A stretch of 64,000 bases of DNA from Girardinichthys multiradiatus (Eukaryota > Chordata > Actinopteri > Cyprinodontiformes > Goodeidae). The notes under the pieces were generated by a model, which worked only from the letters and a program-made list of their open reading frames with translations, was not told the DNA's origin and ran no database searches. The translations under genes were made by a program, and so were the position numbers. The stretch is taken from the NCBI RefSeq assembly GCF_021462225.1, contig NC_061796.1:48235391-48299390 (forward strand), in the 5' to 3' direction. This document shows, one piece after another, positions 60,201 to 60,934 of this stretch; the first letter of the stretch is position 1; each line of letters opens with the position of its first letter.

Positions 60201-60934
60201 TTTGACTCTGAAGCTGCTCTTCAGATTATGTAGAAGTTACTATTGCTGCTGTGAGATGTTTAGATGTTCTGACGAGATCTGACCATTAGTGACAGTTTTG
60301 TCTCTCACAGAACCCAGCATGAGGCTGCAGACGGAGATCACTGTCTTCTCTAAAGGTGATCATTTCACTCTGAGCTCCAAACCGACCTTAGCTTCCATGT
60401 TTCAAACAGATGATCCATCAGACACCAGGAACAGCTACAGGTGTTTAGAGCTGCAGGTATAAAAGGTAGAGGAGGTCCTCATGATCCTGACAGGTTCTCT
60501 CTTACAGATCCTTAACAGAAACCATCTAGTCTGTCATTTTGTCCAGAAACCCCAGAGGCTTCAGCTCCTACTGGTGTGTGAATGTTAAGTTGAGATGTTC
60601 TGAGGTTCATACTGAATTAGAAGAGTGATGGATCATTCATGGTGGCCTCTCTCAATCTGCAGCCCAGTCTATCGCTCCATGTTCCTCAGAATCAGACTGC
60701 AGAGACATTTAAACCATGACATTGTGCTCTTTCACCTCTAACTGTCGGTCTCTTCATGCAGACGCCTGTCTCCTCCATCAGGACCCTGGCCGCTGCCAGG
60801 AGTACACCACGAAGTGGTTCTTTGACATCGTTCAGAACAAGTGCAGCCAGTTCTGGTACGGTGGATGCGAAGGGAACGCCAACCGCTTCCAGACGAGAGA
60901 GGAGTGCGAAAAGTTGTGTCTGACGCAGACATGA
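1..60934 (+). CDS. col6a4: Collagen alpha-4(VI)-like chain, gene-level span (5' end outside window)
   Basis: Secreted extracellular-matrix protein; type VI collagen chains assemble into beaded microfilaments around cells. Seen here: a chain of phase-compatible exons giving at least five N-terminal VWA domains, a Cys-rich junction, a collagen helix of about 334 residues, two C-terminal VWA domains and two Kunitz modules before the stop. The single helix Cys at about residue 50 and the C-terminal Kunitz exclude alpha-1/alpha-2 types. No fibronectin III domain is seen before the Kunitz, which favours alpha-4 over alpha-3; alpha-5/alpha-6 chains lack Kunitz. The coordinates include introns. The mRNA start, signal peptide and first VWA domains lie upstream of the window. 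Paralogue assignment within the alpha-3 to alpha-6 group is inference; the family is secure. Confidence 0.85.
485..1042 (+). CDS. col6a4: VWA domain exon (complete)
   Basis: Acceptor ...CTACAG precedes base 485; the exon is phase 1 to phase 1, 558 nt. It encodes one whole VWA domain beginning V-C-K and reading FLIDSSGS, a full metal-ion-dependent adhesion site (DxSxS). Also present are the GGGTLTG threonine loop and VITDGEAQD. The domain ends LCDPER before the donor G|GTGAGC. VWA domains of these chains bind matrix partners. The spacing to the flanking VWA exons shows the usual one-exon-per-domain plan. Confidence 0.9.
1081..1822. mobile_element. DNA-transposon remnant with inverted ends
   Basis: The left end (near 1081, CAGTGCTATGAAAAGTATTT) and the right end (near 1790-1820, AATTACTTTTTCGCATATG) are imperfect inverted repeats. 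The interior resembles a very common fish DNA transposon, as I recognise it from memory. No transposase frame is left. It fills nearly all of the intron between two VWA exons. Confidence 0.5.
1869..2447 (+). CDS. col6a4: VWA domain exon (complete)
   Basis: Acceptor CATTACCAG, then phase 1 coding to donor CCAG|GTAAGA; 579 nt. It encodes a whole VWA domain with FLVDGSTS (intact DxSxS MIDAS), DTYTG threonine loop and [10 protein letters not shown]. The [15 protein letters not shown] stretch near the end is typical of collagen VI N domains, and the domain closes on LCNSTKP. Two NxT/S sequons (NVT, NIT) are visible near the C-terminal side. Confidence 0.9.
2448..3818. other. Intron with LINE fragment
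   Basis: Intron between two VWA exons. Bases about 2940-3512 are a LINE fragment (separate entry). I see nothing else recognisable in 2448-2940 or 3513-3818. Confidence 0.6.
2940..3512 (+). mobile_element. RTE-like (Rex3-type) LINE, 3' fragment
   Basis: The stretch near 3390-3490 reads through CTGGAGGGACTATGTCTCTC and ends in a stretch like the 3' end of fish RTE/Rex3-type LINEs (GCGACCCAGTCCTAGATAAG). The bases before it (2940-3330) also look like this LINE class. No intact reverse transcriptase is present. In many fish copies this 3' end is followed by a GGATGGATGG tail; here the tail is lost. Confidence 0.6.
3819..4397 (+). CDS. col6a4: VWA domain exon (complete)
   Basis: Acceptor CTTCTGCAG, phase 1 to phase 1, donor ACTG|GTGAGT; 579 nt. 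It gives a full VWA domain: V-C-E start, FLVDQSGS (MIDAS DxSxS), GGGTNIG threonine loop, [10 protein letters not shown], and a final [16 protein letters not shown]. The length equals the preceding VWA exon. Intact MIDAS residues suggest a metal-binding, ligand-competent domain. Confidence 0.9.
4486..4829 (+). CDS. col6a4: Last N-terminal VWA (N1-like), first of three exons
   Basis: Acceptor TTTTACTGCAG, phase 1 in, phase 0 out (donor AAG|GTGAGT). It encodes the front of a VWA domain: [16 protein letters not shown], helix, a CC pair, then strands and loop up to SRAGVK. The MIDAS is degenerate (D-I-S-Q-R, last Ser replaced), as expected for the helix-proximal N1 domain. The domain is finished by exons at 14277 and 14438, about 9.4 kb away. 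Confidence 0.88.
4830..5670. other. Intron, no recognised feature
   Basis: Start of the 9.4-kb intron inside the N1 VWA domain. I see no coding similarity or clear repeat in this stretch. Confidence 0.5.
5671..6008. repeat. Dispersed repeat, copy A (short)
   Basis: A 338-bp stretch opens with TTCAATTCAATTCAG and ends ACAGGAAGAAACCTC. It recurs nearly base for base at 23057 (same orientation) and near 52252 (inverted). It abuts the retroviral integrase remnant at 6008, so it marks an insertion or deletion junction in that element. The GAATT-type terminal repeat suggests a retrotransposed non-autonomous element. Confidence 0.8.
5989..6857 (-). pseudogene. Retroviral integrase remnant
   Basis: Two minus-strand pieces in different frames give integrase landmarks: an N-terminal His/Cys-like region near 6600-6800 and a catalytic-core region with SDNGTHF and a GKVERVN glutamate at 6546-6208. 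The following segment continues to 5989 in another frame. Frameshifts and the cut at copy A make it a pseudogene. Confidence 0.75.
6900..8210. other. ERV interior, unreadable
   Basis: This interval lies between protease and integrase remnants, where reverse transcriptase and RNase H belong. I cannot read a catalytic YxDD motif on the minus strand. It is shorter than a normal RT-RNase H region, so a deletion or heavy decay is likely. Confidence 0.5.
8386..8574 (-). pseudogene. Retroviral protease remnant (C-terminal part)
   Basis: The minus strand reads [10 protein letters not shown] followed by GATILC, the conserved helix and end region of retroviral aspartic proteases. The active-site D-T/S-G is not readable upstream in the same frame. 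It sits between the presumed gag and pol regions of the ERV, in the expected order. Confidence 0.65.
8640..11103 (-). pseudogene. Presumed ERV leader and gag region, no intact frame
   Basis: By position between the primer-binding site and the protease this should be leader plus gag. Only short broken frames exist and I recognise no capsid or zinc-knuckle motif. An (AC)n run lies at 10559-10579. Some of it (about 9200-10300, AT-rich) may be unrelated inserted DNA. Confidence 0.4.
11104..11121 (-). other. Retroviral primer-binding site, tRNA-His-like
   Basis: The minus strand reads TGGTGCCGTGACCCGGAT directly 3' of the LTR end, after a 3-nt spacer. From memory this matches the tRNA-His primer site used by HERV-H-like retroviruses with one mismatch. 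Its position and polarity fix the element on the minus strand. Confidence 0.7.
11125..11643 (-). repeat. ERV 5' long terminal repeat
   Basis: The + strand starts TGTTGAGTC next to the primer-binding site and appears to end ...CTCACACA, giving TG...CA ends and a length of about 519 bp. On the minus strand an AATAAA signal falls near 11520. The inner boundary is well supported; the outer boundary (11643) is an estimate because no second LTR is available for comparison. Confidence 0.6.
11714..11998 (-). pseudogene. Non-LTR retrotransposon endonuclease fragment
   Basis: The minus strand encodes about 94 residues with the apurinic-endonuclease-like motifs of LINE ORF2: FLTKTWL and a [10 protein letters not shown] strand. 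The rest of the ORF2 is absent. Orientation is opposite to the reverse transcriptase fragment at 12238, so these are two different LINE copies. Confidence 0.65.
12190..13785 (+). mobile_element. 5'-truncated L2/CR1-like LINE
   Basis: Contains reverse transcriptase (separate entry) and a 3' end near 13740-13785 reading CTTGGCAATAAAGC then TTCTGATTCTGATGC, a terminal repeat typical of L2/CR1-type fish LINEs. The endonuclease half is missing. A related copy sits on the opposite strand at 35343-37450. Confidence 0.75.
12238..13475 (+). pseudogene. LINE reverse transcriptase, disrupted
   Basis: The first frame (12238-12828) carries RT motifs: [35 protein letters not shown] and the catalytic KFADDTT. 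It then hits a stop after SDGD. The following part (12909-13475) resumes the C-terminal region in another frame ([25 protein letters not shown]). At least one frameshift between 12826 and 12909 inactivates it. Confidence 0.8.
13790..14276. other. Intron end, no recognised feature
   Basis: Between the LINE tail and the next collagen exon I see no coding or repeat signature. Confidence 0.5.
14277..14355 (+). CDS. col6a4: N1 VWA, second of three exons
   Basis: Acceptor TTCCCCCAG, phase 0 in, phase 1 out (donor TCTG|GTACAC), 79 nt. It reads [12 protein letters not shown], the DG strand of the VWA fold, then the helix ending LRQSG. It joins in frame to ...AGVK upstream. Confidence 0.88.
14438..14583 (+). 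CDS. col6a4: N1 VWA, third exon
   Basis: Acceptor TTTGTTTGCAG, phase 1 in, phase 0 out (donor ATC|GTAAGT), 146 nt. It reads [11 protein letters not shown] then [17 protein letters not shown], a helix-proximal signature shared by the alpha-3 to alpha-6 chains, and ILKQI at the end. It joins to the Cys-rich junction exon at 20083. Confidence 0.9.
14870..15097 (+). mobile_element. Tc1-like transposon fragment, left half
   Basis: Resembles fish Tc1-like transposase sequence: GGTGGAGGAAGTTTGATGG encodes the GGGSLMVW motif, and later bases match the following DDE region. It stops at 15097 on GTGG and resumes at 16907 on GTGG, so the copy is split by an insertion. Confidence 0.65.
15098..16906. mobile_element. 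LTR-like insertion (probable solo LTR) in a Tc1 copy
   Basis: The 1809-bp insert begins TGTTG and ends CAACA, perfect 5-bp inverted ends of TG...CA type, and is flanked by a GTGG target duplication (15094-15097 and 16907-16910). It sits within a Tc1-like transposase reading. No gag or pol is readable inside, so a solo LTR or a non-autonomous LTR element is the best reading. It contains the palindromic 14-bp array at 16130. Confidence 0.65.
16130..16199. repeat. Five tandem 14-bp units with palindromic core
   Basis: Five perfect copies of CTACAGGTAGCATG. Junctions create the self-complementary decamer TAGCATGCTA. The array lies inside the LTR-like insertion. Confidence 0.95.
16907..17110 (+). 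mobile_element. Tc1-like transposon fragment, right half
   Basis: Continues the split Tc1-like copy: the bases encode an equivalent of the SPDLSPIxHLWDQLG block before the third catalytic acid, then text like the normal C-terminal end (CAGTAGTGTGTGACCAAGC). Internal stops are present, so it is inactive. Confidence 0.65.
17800..18010 (-). pseudogene. Mariner/Tc1-like transposase C-terminal fragment
   Basis: The minus strand reads [19 protein letters not shown], matching the conserved block before the last catalytic residue of Tc1/mariner transposases. Too short to assign to a family. Confidence 0.45.
19160..19740 (-). pseudogene. Tc1-like transposon, N-terminal part of transposase
   Basis: The minus strand encodes about 110 residues from [16 protein letters not shown]: a helix-turn-helix of the Tc1 paired-like DNA-binding region ([22 protein letters not shown]). 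The catalytic half is missing. It lies in the intron before the collagen junction exon. Confidence 0.75.
20083..20175 (+). CDS. col6a4: Cys-rich junction and start of triple helix
   Basis: Acceptor CCCTTCTGCAG, phase 0 to 0, 93 nt. It reads [15 protein letters not shown], the four-Cys junction that links helices in type VI collagen tetramers, then Gly-X-Y begins at [15 protein letters not shown] (15 helix residues). Donor AAG|GTGACT. Confidence 0.93.
20176..21154. other. Intron, no recognised feature
   Basis: I see no repeat or coding signature here. Confidence 0.5.
21155..21208 (+). CDS. col6a4: Triple-helix exon, 54 nt
   Basis: 18 residues in six perfect Gly-X-Y triplets ([18 protein letters not shown]). 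Acceptor ACCAG, donor GCT|GTGAGT; the classic 54-nt collagen exon size. Confidence 0.92.
21784..21855 (+). CDS. col6a4: Triple-helix exon with the single helix cysteine, 72 nt
   Basis: 24 residues of Gly-X-Y. Its 17th residue is Cys in [10 protein letters not shown], which counts to helix residue 50 from GPE in the first helix exon. A Cys at this position is known for alpha-3 and the alpha-4 to alpha-6 chains (alpha-1 and alpha-2 have it at 89) and stabilises tetramers. Confidence 0.93.
21942..21968 (+). CDS. col6a4: Triple-helix exon, 27 nt
   Basis: Nine residues (GGRGLRGNR) between GTCTCTGCAG and AGG|GTGAGT. 27 nt is a common small collagen exon size. Confidence 0.9.
22095..22139 (+). CDS. 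col6a4: Triple-helix exon, 45 nt
   Basis: 15 residues, acidic ([15 protein letters not shown]). Acceptor ATGCTGCAG, donor CAG|GTACCA. Confidence 0.9.
22140..23056. other. Intron, no recognised feature
   Basis: Nothing recognised before dispersed repeat copy B. Confidence 0.5.
23057..23700. repeat. Dispersed repeat, copy B (full length in window)
   Basis: Same family as 5671-6008 and 51608-52252. It opens with short TTCAATTCC-type direct repeats and contains an 86-residue open frame (23310-23570) that is nearly identical in the inverted copy at 51738-51998. That conservation reflects recent copying rather than a shown protein function. The class is uncertain (non-autonomous retroelement likely). 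Confidence 0.8.
24092..24145 (+). CDS. col6a4: Triple-helix exon, 54 nt
   Basis: 18 residues ([18 protein letters not shown]), six perfect triplets. Acceptor CTGTTTGCAG, donor CCG|GTAAAC. Confidence 0.92.
24705..24767 (+). CDS. col6a4: Triple-helix exon with RGD, 63 nt
   Basis: 21 residues, seven perfect triplets, ending GLRGDP, which contains an RGD tripeptide. RGD motifs in the type VI helix are known integrin-binding candidates; use here is inference. Donor CCG|GTGAGT. Confidence 0.92.
24768..26049. other. Intron, no clear feature
   Basis: Contains an imperfect short repeat near 25215-25290 (CTGGAA / TTTCCTGG variants). No coding or transposon signature recognised. Confidence 0.5.
26050..26115 (+). 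CDS. col6a4: Triple-helix exon with interruption, 66 nt
   Basis: 22 residues: [22 protein letters not shown] when read as [10 protein letters not shown], then regular triplets. The seven-residue Gly spacing is a helix interruption and also holds an N-T-S sequon. The net +1 residue is balanced by a -1 interruption in the exon at 33711. Confidence 0.9.
26458..26620 (-). mobile_element. tRNA-derived SINE
   Basis: On the minus strand the RNA polymerase III A box TGGTGCAGCAG (26616-26606) and B box GGTTCGAGTCC (26550-26540) are about 55 nt apart. They are followed by CCCCATTTCCTGTCAGTCC, a body sequence that looks like a common fish SINE. It immediately abuts the 14-bp minisatellite, and its far end (CAAATAAAGTTTTT on +) resembles one minisatellite unit. 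Confidence 0.55.
26621..28854. repeat. 14-bp minisatellite, about 159 units, sense-strand AATAAA in most units
   Basis: Tandem units of AAATAAAGTTKATT (K = T or G), about 2.23 kb. Two unit types alternate in patterned blocks. Rarer variants (AAATAAATTTATT, AAAAAAAGTTGATT, ACATAAAGTT) recur in the same order near 27059, 27488, 27781 and 28266, which shows block duplication (higher-order repeats). It lies in the intron between helix exons 26050 and 29255. Confidence 0.97.
28855..29254. other. Intron, no recognised feature
   Basis: Stretch between the minisatellite and the next helix exon; nothing recognised. Confidence 0.5.
29255..29308 (+). CDS. col6a4: Triple-helix exon, 54 nt
   Basis: 18 residues ([18 protein letters not shown]). 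Acceptor CCAACAG, donor CCG|GTGAGA. Flanked by two large minisatellites, 0.4 kb and 0.6 kb away. Confidence 0.92.
29309..29910. other. Intron, no recognised feature
   Basis: Nothing recognised before the ATCC array. Confidence 0.5.
29911..31501. repeat. ATCC-type minisatellite, about 1.6 kb
   Basis: CATCCATC runs broken by single ATC triplets (CATCATCC) and occasional CTATC variants. It lacks stop codons in several frames, which yields long spurious His-Pro-Ser-Ile frames. Several longer blocks recur (for example around 30361 and 31021). The minus strand is GGATGGATGATGG, like the tail of the RTE-type LINE at 2940-3512. Confidence 0.97.
31632..31667 (+). CDS. col6a4: Triple-helix exon with RGD, 36 nt
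   Basis: 12 residues, [12 protein letters not shown], with a second RGD. Acceptor CTGTGCAG, donor AAG|GTAATA. Confidence 0.9.
31748..31810 (+). CDS. col6a4: Triple-helix exon, 63 nt
   Basis: 21 residues, seven perfect triplets from GSTGPRG to GASGPQ. Acceptor TTCCTGCAG, donor CAG|GTGCGA. Confidence 0.92.
32109..32171 (+). CDS. col6a4: Triple-helix exon, 63 nt
   Basis: 21 residues, seven perfect triplets from GPGGVQG to GLPGPQ. Acceptor GTCTCTGCAG, donor CAG|GTCAGC. Confidence 0.92.
32172..33365. other. Intron, no recognised feature
   Basis: No coding or repeat signature recognised. Confidence 0.5.
33366..33428 (+). CDS. col6a4: Triple-helix exon, 63 nt
   Basis: 21 residues, seven triplets from GAPGPMG to GAIGSK. 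Acceptor TTTCCTGCAG, donor AAG|GTGCCT. Confidence 0.92.
33577..33639 (+). CDS. col6a4: Triple-helix exon, 63 nt
   Basis: 21 residues, Pro-rich, seven triplets from GQPGDPG to GPRGAP. The acceptor is the less usual GTTCAAG; donor CCG|GTATGA. Confidence 0.9.
33711..33761 (+). CDS. col6a4: Triple-helix exon with interruption, 51 nt
   Basis: 17 residues: [17 protein letters not shown]. One triplet is short (G-I-G), a one-residue deletion in the Gly-X-Y repeat. Acceptor CTGTTTCAG, donor AAG|GTAGGG. Confidence 0.9.
33867..33902 (+). CDS. col6a4: Triple-helix exon, 36 nt
   Basis: 12 residues ([12 protein letters not shown]). Acceptor TTTGTACAG, donor ATG|GTGAGT. A 7.2-kb intron follows. Confidence 0.9.
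33903..35342. other. Intron, no clear feature
   Basis: No recognised coding or transposon frame. The last 100 bp, near 35240-35340, look like generic retroelement-flanking text, but I cannot assign them. Confidence 0.4.
35343..37450 (-). mobile_element. 5'-truncated L2/CR1-like LINE, minus strand
   Basis: The + strand begins AGAATCAGAATCAGC, reverse complement of the 3' terminal repeat of the same family as the LINE at 12190-13785. Reading leftwards: a linker region near 37193-36984, reverse transcriptase at 36399-35782 and a 3' end. Endonuclease is absent. Confidence 0.8.
35782..36399 (-). pseudogene. LINE reverse transcriptase, partial
   Basis: The minus-strand frame reads [25 protein letters not shown] (catalytic ADD), then [15 protein letters not shown] and [14 protein letters not shown]. 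Upstream RT motifs lie in other frames (36720-36400), so the ORF is broken. Shares most motifs with the copy at 12238. Confidence 0.8.
37612..38050 (-). repeat. Dispersed repeat with (GGTAA)n-type terminus
   Basis: The + strand starts GAGGTAAGGTAAGTTTATTT and continues through GTAGCGCTTTTCAGCAACG. The same 3' end in the opposite orientation closes the element at about 55801. This is a common fish retroelement 3' end; the left portion here has no coding frame. Confidence 0.65.
38057..40020 (+). CDS. Uncharacterised ORF with 9-residue tandem repeats, probably transposon-borne
   Basis: The main frame ends at a TAG at 40018-40020 and is open from before 38240. Order: an Arg-rich stretch (six Arg near 38275-38290), a Pro/Ser-rich segment, a mixed segment (38490-38900), then about 40 copies of [10 protein letters not shown], and a short tail. 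The early part (38057-38230) lies in a different frame (Glu-rich, [13 protein letters not shown]), so the whole is either shifted or not one protein. The opening bases AACGTGACAGAAGGA resemble a retrotransposon gag leader. I do not recognise the family, and it sits inside a collagen intron. Confidence 0.35.
38914..39990. repeat. 27-bp tandem repeat, about 40 units
   Basis: Unit GACACGCGCCACGACACACC + AGAGYCT. Units are nearly identical and vary mainly in one position (CCT/TCT) with a few GACCCT units, showing recent expansion. 27 is a multiple of 3, so every frame repeats; several frames on both strands stay open throughout. Confidence 0.97.
40021..41112. other. Intron, mostly unassigned
   Basis: Near 40400-40440 the text CCTAATAAAGTGGCCAGG matches a common fish DNA-transposon end as I recall it; the stretch 40140-40440 may belong to it. 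The rest is unassigned. Confidence 0.35.
41113..41175 (+). CDS. col6a4: Triple-helix exon, 63 nt
   Basis: 21 residues, seven triplets from GEDGLQG to GNRGRA. Acceptor TTCTCTGCAG, donor GCG|GTGAGT. Confidence 0.92.
41260..41322 (+). CDS. col6a4: Triple-helix exon, 63 nt
   Basis: 21 residues, seven triplets from GNSGLAG to GYSGHR. Acceptor TTGATGCAG, donor AGA|GTGAGT. A 5-kb intron filled by nested elements follows. Confidence 0.92.
41536..41789 (+). mobile_element. Tc1-like transposon fragment, left of Gypsy insertion
   Basis: Matches the DDE half of a fish Tc1-like transposase gene, e.g. CCTTGCAGTCATTGAGTGG and GTATACCAAAGTATTCTGGA. It runs into the Gypsy LTR at 41790 and resumes after it at 45887. 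Confidence 0.7.
41790..42595 (-). repeat. Gypsy 3' LTR (complete)
   Basis: 806 bp, + strand TGTCATTTTCAG to ACTCTGACA. Its right 232 bp are repeated at 45664-45886. It includes a short CA-repeat near 42540-42580. On the minus strand an AATAAA falls near 41850. Confidence 0.85.
42690..43482 (-). pseudogene. Gypsy integrase, disrupted
   Basis: The minus strand shows the zinc-binding HxxH-like segment ([19 protein letters not shown] region), [13 protein letters not shown], and [15 protein letters not shown], the start of the catalytic core. The C-terminal part near 42790-42850 reads [15 protein letters not shown], typical of Gypsy integrases. Frames change between these, and the middle of the core is missing or broken. 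Confidence 0.8.
43470..45029 (-). pseudogene. Gypsy reverse transcriptase and RNase H, frameshifted
   Basis: The 45029-44007 frame carries the full RT core: [53 protein letters not shown] and catalytic [10 protein letters not shown]. RNase H follows (43868-43470): [36 protein letters not shown]. Stops near 44007 and a frame change show the copy is inactive. Confidence 0.88.
44711..45685 (-). pseudogene. Gypsy gag remnant and protease
   Basis: The frame starts inside gag (the 5' part is deleted at 45664). It contains a conserved gag C-terminal stretch near 45600, then aspartic protease with [16 protein letters not shown] (active-site D-S-G). It runs in a different frame from the RT at 45029, a frameshift at about 45030-45060. 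Confidence 0.75.
45664..45886 (-). repeat. Gypsy 5' LTR, truncated
   Basis: 223 bp matching bases 42364-42595 of the other LTR with small differences, including a 19-bp extra stretch near 45740. It joins gag sequence directly at 45663/45664, marking an internal deletion. Confidence 0.85.
45887..46130 (+). mobile_element. Tc1-like transposon fragment, right of Gypsy insertion
   Basis: Continues the transposase text interrupted at 41789: ATGATCCCAAACACAGCAGC (the NDPKH block) and, near 45985, CTGAAATGCTGTGGTGG. The junction reads cleanly if one copy of AACTG and the Gypsy element are removed. Confidence 0.7.
46376..46411 (+). CDS. col6a4: Last triple-helix exon, 36 nt
   Basis: Reads [12 protein letters not shown]: two Gly-X-Y triplets and then the end of the helix. 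Acceptor TCTCTGTAG, donor ACT|GTAAGT, phase 0 to 0. Confidence 0.9.
46493..46529 (+). CDS. col6a4: Post-helix Cys linker exon, 37 nt
   Basis: Reads [12 protein letters not shown]; two Cys, phase 0 to phase 1. Acceptor CTGTCAG, donor G|GTAAGT. Similar linkers follow the helix in alpha-3 to alpha-6 chains. Confidence 0.85.
46610..46621 (+). CDS. col6a4: 12-nt microexon
   Basis: Acceptor TTTCCTCACAG, then CTTGCTCCATTG, donor GTACGT. In phase 1 it joins the flanking exons to read C-A-C-S-I-G-H. It is supported because it restores frame and the Cys spacing between linker and VWA. Confidence 0.75.
46622..47397. other. Intron, no recognised feature
   Basis: Nothing recognised. Confidence 0.5.
47398..47891 (+). 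CDS. col6a4: C-terminal VWA 1 (C1), main exon
   Basis: Acceptor TTTTAAG, phase 1 in, phase 0 out (donor GAG|GTAGGT), 494 nt. Reads [18 protein letters not shown], with a degenerate MIDAS (D-M-S-D-G). Landmarks: [44 protein letters not shown]-type strand. The PTELVF opening is shared by collagen VI C1 domains. The domain is finished by the exon at 52434. Confidence 0.92.
49871..51490 (+). mobile_element. Near-intact Tc1-like transposon, 1.62 kb
   Basis: Ends CAGTGCCT...AGGCACTG, flanked by TA on both sides (49869-49870, 51491-51492), the Tc1 target signature. Inverted repeats of about 210 bp run from each end to the transposase gene (for example the mirrored GTGCAATATTATTC / AATAATATTGCAC near 50065 and 51287). 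Confidence 0.93.
50262..51215 (+). CDS. Tc1-like transposase, C-terminally truncated
   Basis: A 317-residue frame starts [10 protein letters not shown]. The paired-like DNA-binding region (residues about 10-110) has two helix-turn-helix units ([20 protein letters not shown]) and a GRPSK hook between. The DDE nuclease follows: WSDET (first D), FQQDNDPKH (second D), [15 protein letters not shown] (E). It cuts and pastes the element at TA sites. The final frame ends SVSRCEN; text just beyond ([15 protein letters not shown] in the +1 frame) looks like the usual C-terminus, so one base is missing near 51205. All catalytic residues are intact. Confidence 0.9.
   Translation: MKTKEHTRQVQDTVVEKFKAGFGYKKISQALNILRSTVQTIILKWKEYQTTANLPRPGRPSKLSSQTRRRLIRDAAKRSMITLDELQRSTAEVGESVHRTTISRTLHKSGLYGRVARRKPFLKDIHKKSRLKFATSHLGDTPNMWKKVLWSDETKIQLFGHNAKRYVWRKSNTAHHPEHTIPTVKHGGGSIMVWACFSSAGTGKMVKIDGKMDGSKYRTILEENLLESARDLRLGRRFIFQQDNDPKHKAKSTIEWFTNKRIQVLEWPSQSPDLNPIENLWKELKTDVHERSPSNLTELQLFYKEEWTRISVSRCEN
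51608..52252. repeat. Dispersed repeat, copy C (inverted)
   Basis: Reverse complement of copy B (23057-23700), ending in GAATTGAATTGAATT-type units at 52238-52252. Text flanking the Tc1 element (49840-49870 and 51493-51607) probably belongs to a longer version of this repeat into which the Tc1 inserted. Confidence 0.85.
52434..52530 (+). CDS. col6a4: C1 VWA, second exon
   Basis: Acceptor TTTCTCACAG, phase 0 in, phase 1 out (donor CACG|GTACAA), 97 nt. Reads [12 protein letters not shown] then [11 protein letters not shown], the last strand, helix and Cys pair of C1. Confidence 0.88.
52922..53575 (+). CDS. col6a4: C-terminal VWA 2 (C2)
   Basis: Acceptor TTTTTCAG, phase 1 to phase 1 (donor AACA|GTAAGA), 654 nt. 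Opens D-P-C-R-R-S-E-E-C, then [12 protein letters not shown] with a partly degenerate MIDAS (D-G-S-R-E). Later strands: [43 protein letters not shown]. The VEFNLxTY...LMK motif is, as I recall, shared with alpha-4/5/6 C2 domains. Confidence 0.92.
53576..54035. other. Intron, no recognised feature
   Basis: Reading on past the donor gives a hydrophobic tail that I treat as non-coding. Confidence 0.5.
54036..55801 (+). mobile_element. Uncharacterised fish retroelement with small membrane-protein ORF
   Basis: A GC-rich 5' part (54036-54480) is followed by an ORF (next entry), about 900 bp of AT-richer DNA, and a 3' end near 55735-55801 reading CAGCGCTTTGAGTGTCTCG ... TAAATAAACTTACC with (TTACC)n repeats. 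The same 3' end occurs inverted at 37612. The class is not assigned. Confidence 0.55.
54486..54806 (+). CDS. Putative transposon-borne small membrane protein
   Basis: The ATG at 54486 gives about 106 residues, [10 protein letters not shown]... The first part is acidic (SVEDVED), followed by a clear transmembrane segment of about 20 residues ([20 protein letters not shown]), a basic stop-transfer (RKICK), then a Gln/Arg/Glu-rich stretch with heptad-like spacing ([18 protein letters not shown]) suggesting a coiled coil. The longer upstream frame is GC-rich and less convincing. I do not recognise the family; it belongs to the repeat at 54036-55801. Confidence 0.4.
   Translation: MNSWQQWKIVCLTTMSVEDVEDLYIIGFLITGFLLFGVGGYLAYRKICKTSAAVQSTPKLPGMFEGIFRALSTQTDMLREQNRKMDAILEQNRRLGAFPGLKGDMI
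55802..58273. other. Intron, partly repeat-like
   Basis: The stretch 55920-56200 resembles, with clear divergence, the text near 15490-15680 in the LTR-like insertion (both have AAGAACCAAGG-like and AATAAAATAATG-like blocks), suggesting a related element. No exon could be fixed although the phases of the flanking exons require one. Confidence 0.4.
58274..58416 (+). CDS. col6a4: Acidic/Gln-rich linker exon
   Basis: Acceptor TTGTCTCCAG, donor AAGG|GTAGCA; 143 nt, phase 2 in, phase 1 out. Reads [19 protein letters not shown]...TRELGLDLK, low-complexity and polar, as expected of an inter-domain linker. It joins in frame to the next exon (G + CT = Ala before the first Kunitz Cys). The match on its 5' side is unresolved. 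Confidence 0.6.
58674..58833 (+). pseudogene. col6a4: First Kunitz exon, frameshifted and lacking a Cys
   Basis: Acceptor TGCTTGCAG, donor CAGA|GTAAGT. The front half reads A-R-C then [17 protein letters not shown]; the back half, in another frame, reads [11 protein letters not shown]...ECFQTC. Counting from the second intact Kunitz, 11 bases are missing between C30 and the GNAN motif, including the codon for Cys38 and one Gly. 160 nt is not a multiple of 3 whereas 171 would be, in agreement. With the exon kept, the frame is broken and the next exon cannot be read. Whether this is real or an assembly error cannot be told here. Confidence 0.75.
58834..60310. other. Intron, no recognised feature
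   Basis: A (GT)n-like stretch lies just before, at 58615-58662. No repeat or coding signal recognised in this intron. Confidence 0.5.
60311..60355 (+). CDS. col6a4: 45-nt linker exon between Kunitz modules
   Basis: Acceptor TCTCTCACAG, donor AAAG|GTGATC, phase 1 to 1. Reads (K)[14 protein letters not shown], then GAC (Asp) across the junction with the second Kunitz exon. Supported by phase, splice sites and frame. Confidence 0.65.
60762..60934 (+). CDS. col6a4: Second Kunitz exon and stop codon
   Basis: Acceptor TTCATGCAG; 173 nt ending TGA at 60934. Six Cys in Kunitz spacing: [51 protein letters not shown], then LTQT. The residue after the second Cys (P1) is Gln, not the basic residue of trypsin inhibitors, so protease inhibition is unlikely; other collagen VI Kunitz modules are not strong inhibitors either. 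In alpha-3 the Kunitz part is cleaved off as endotrophin; whether that happens here is unknown. Confidence 0.93.
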
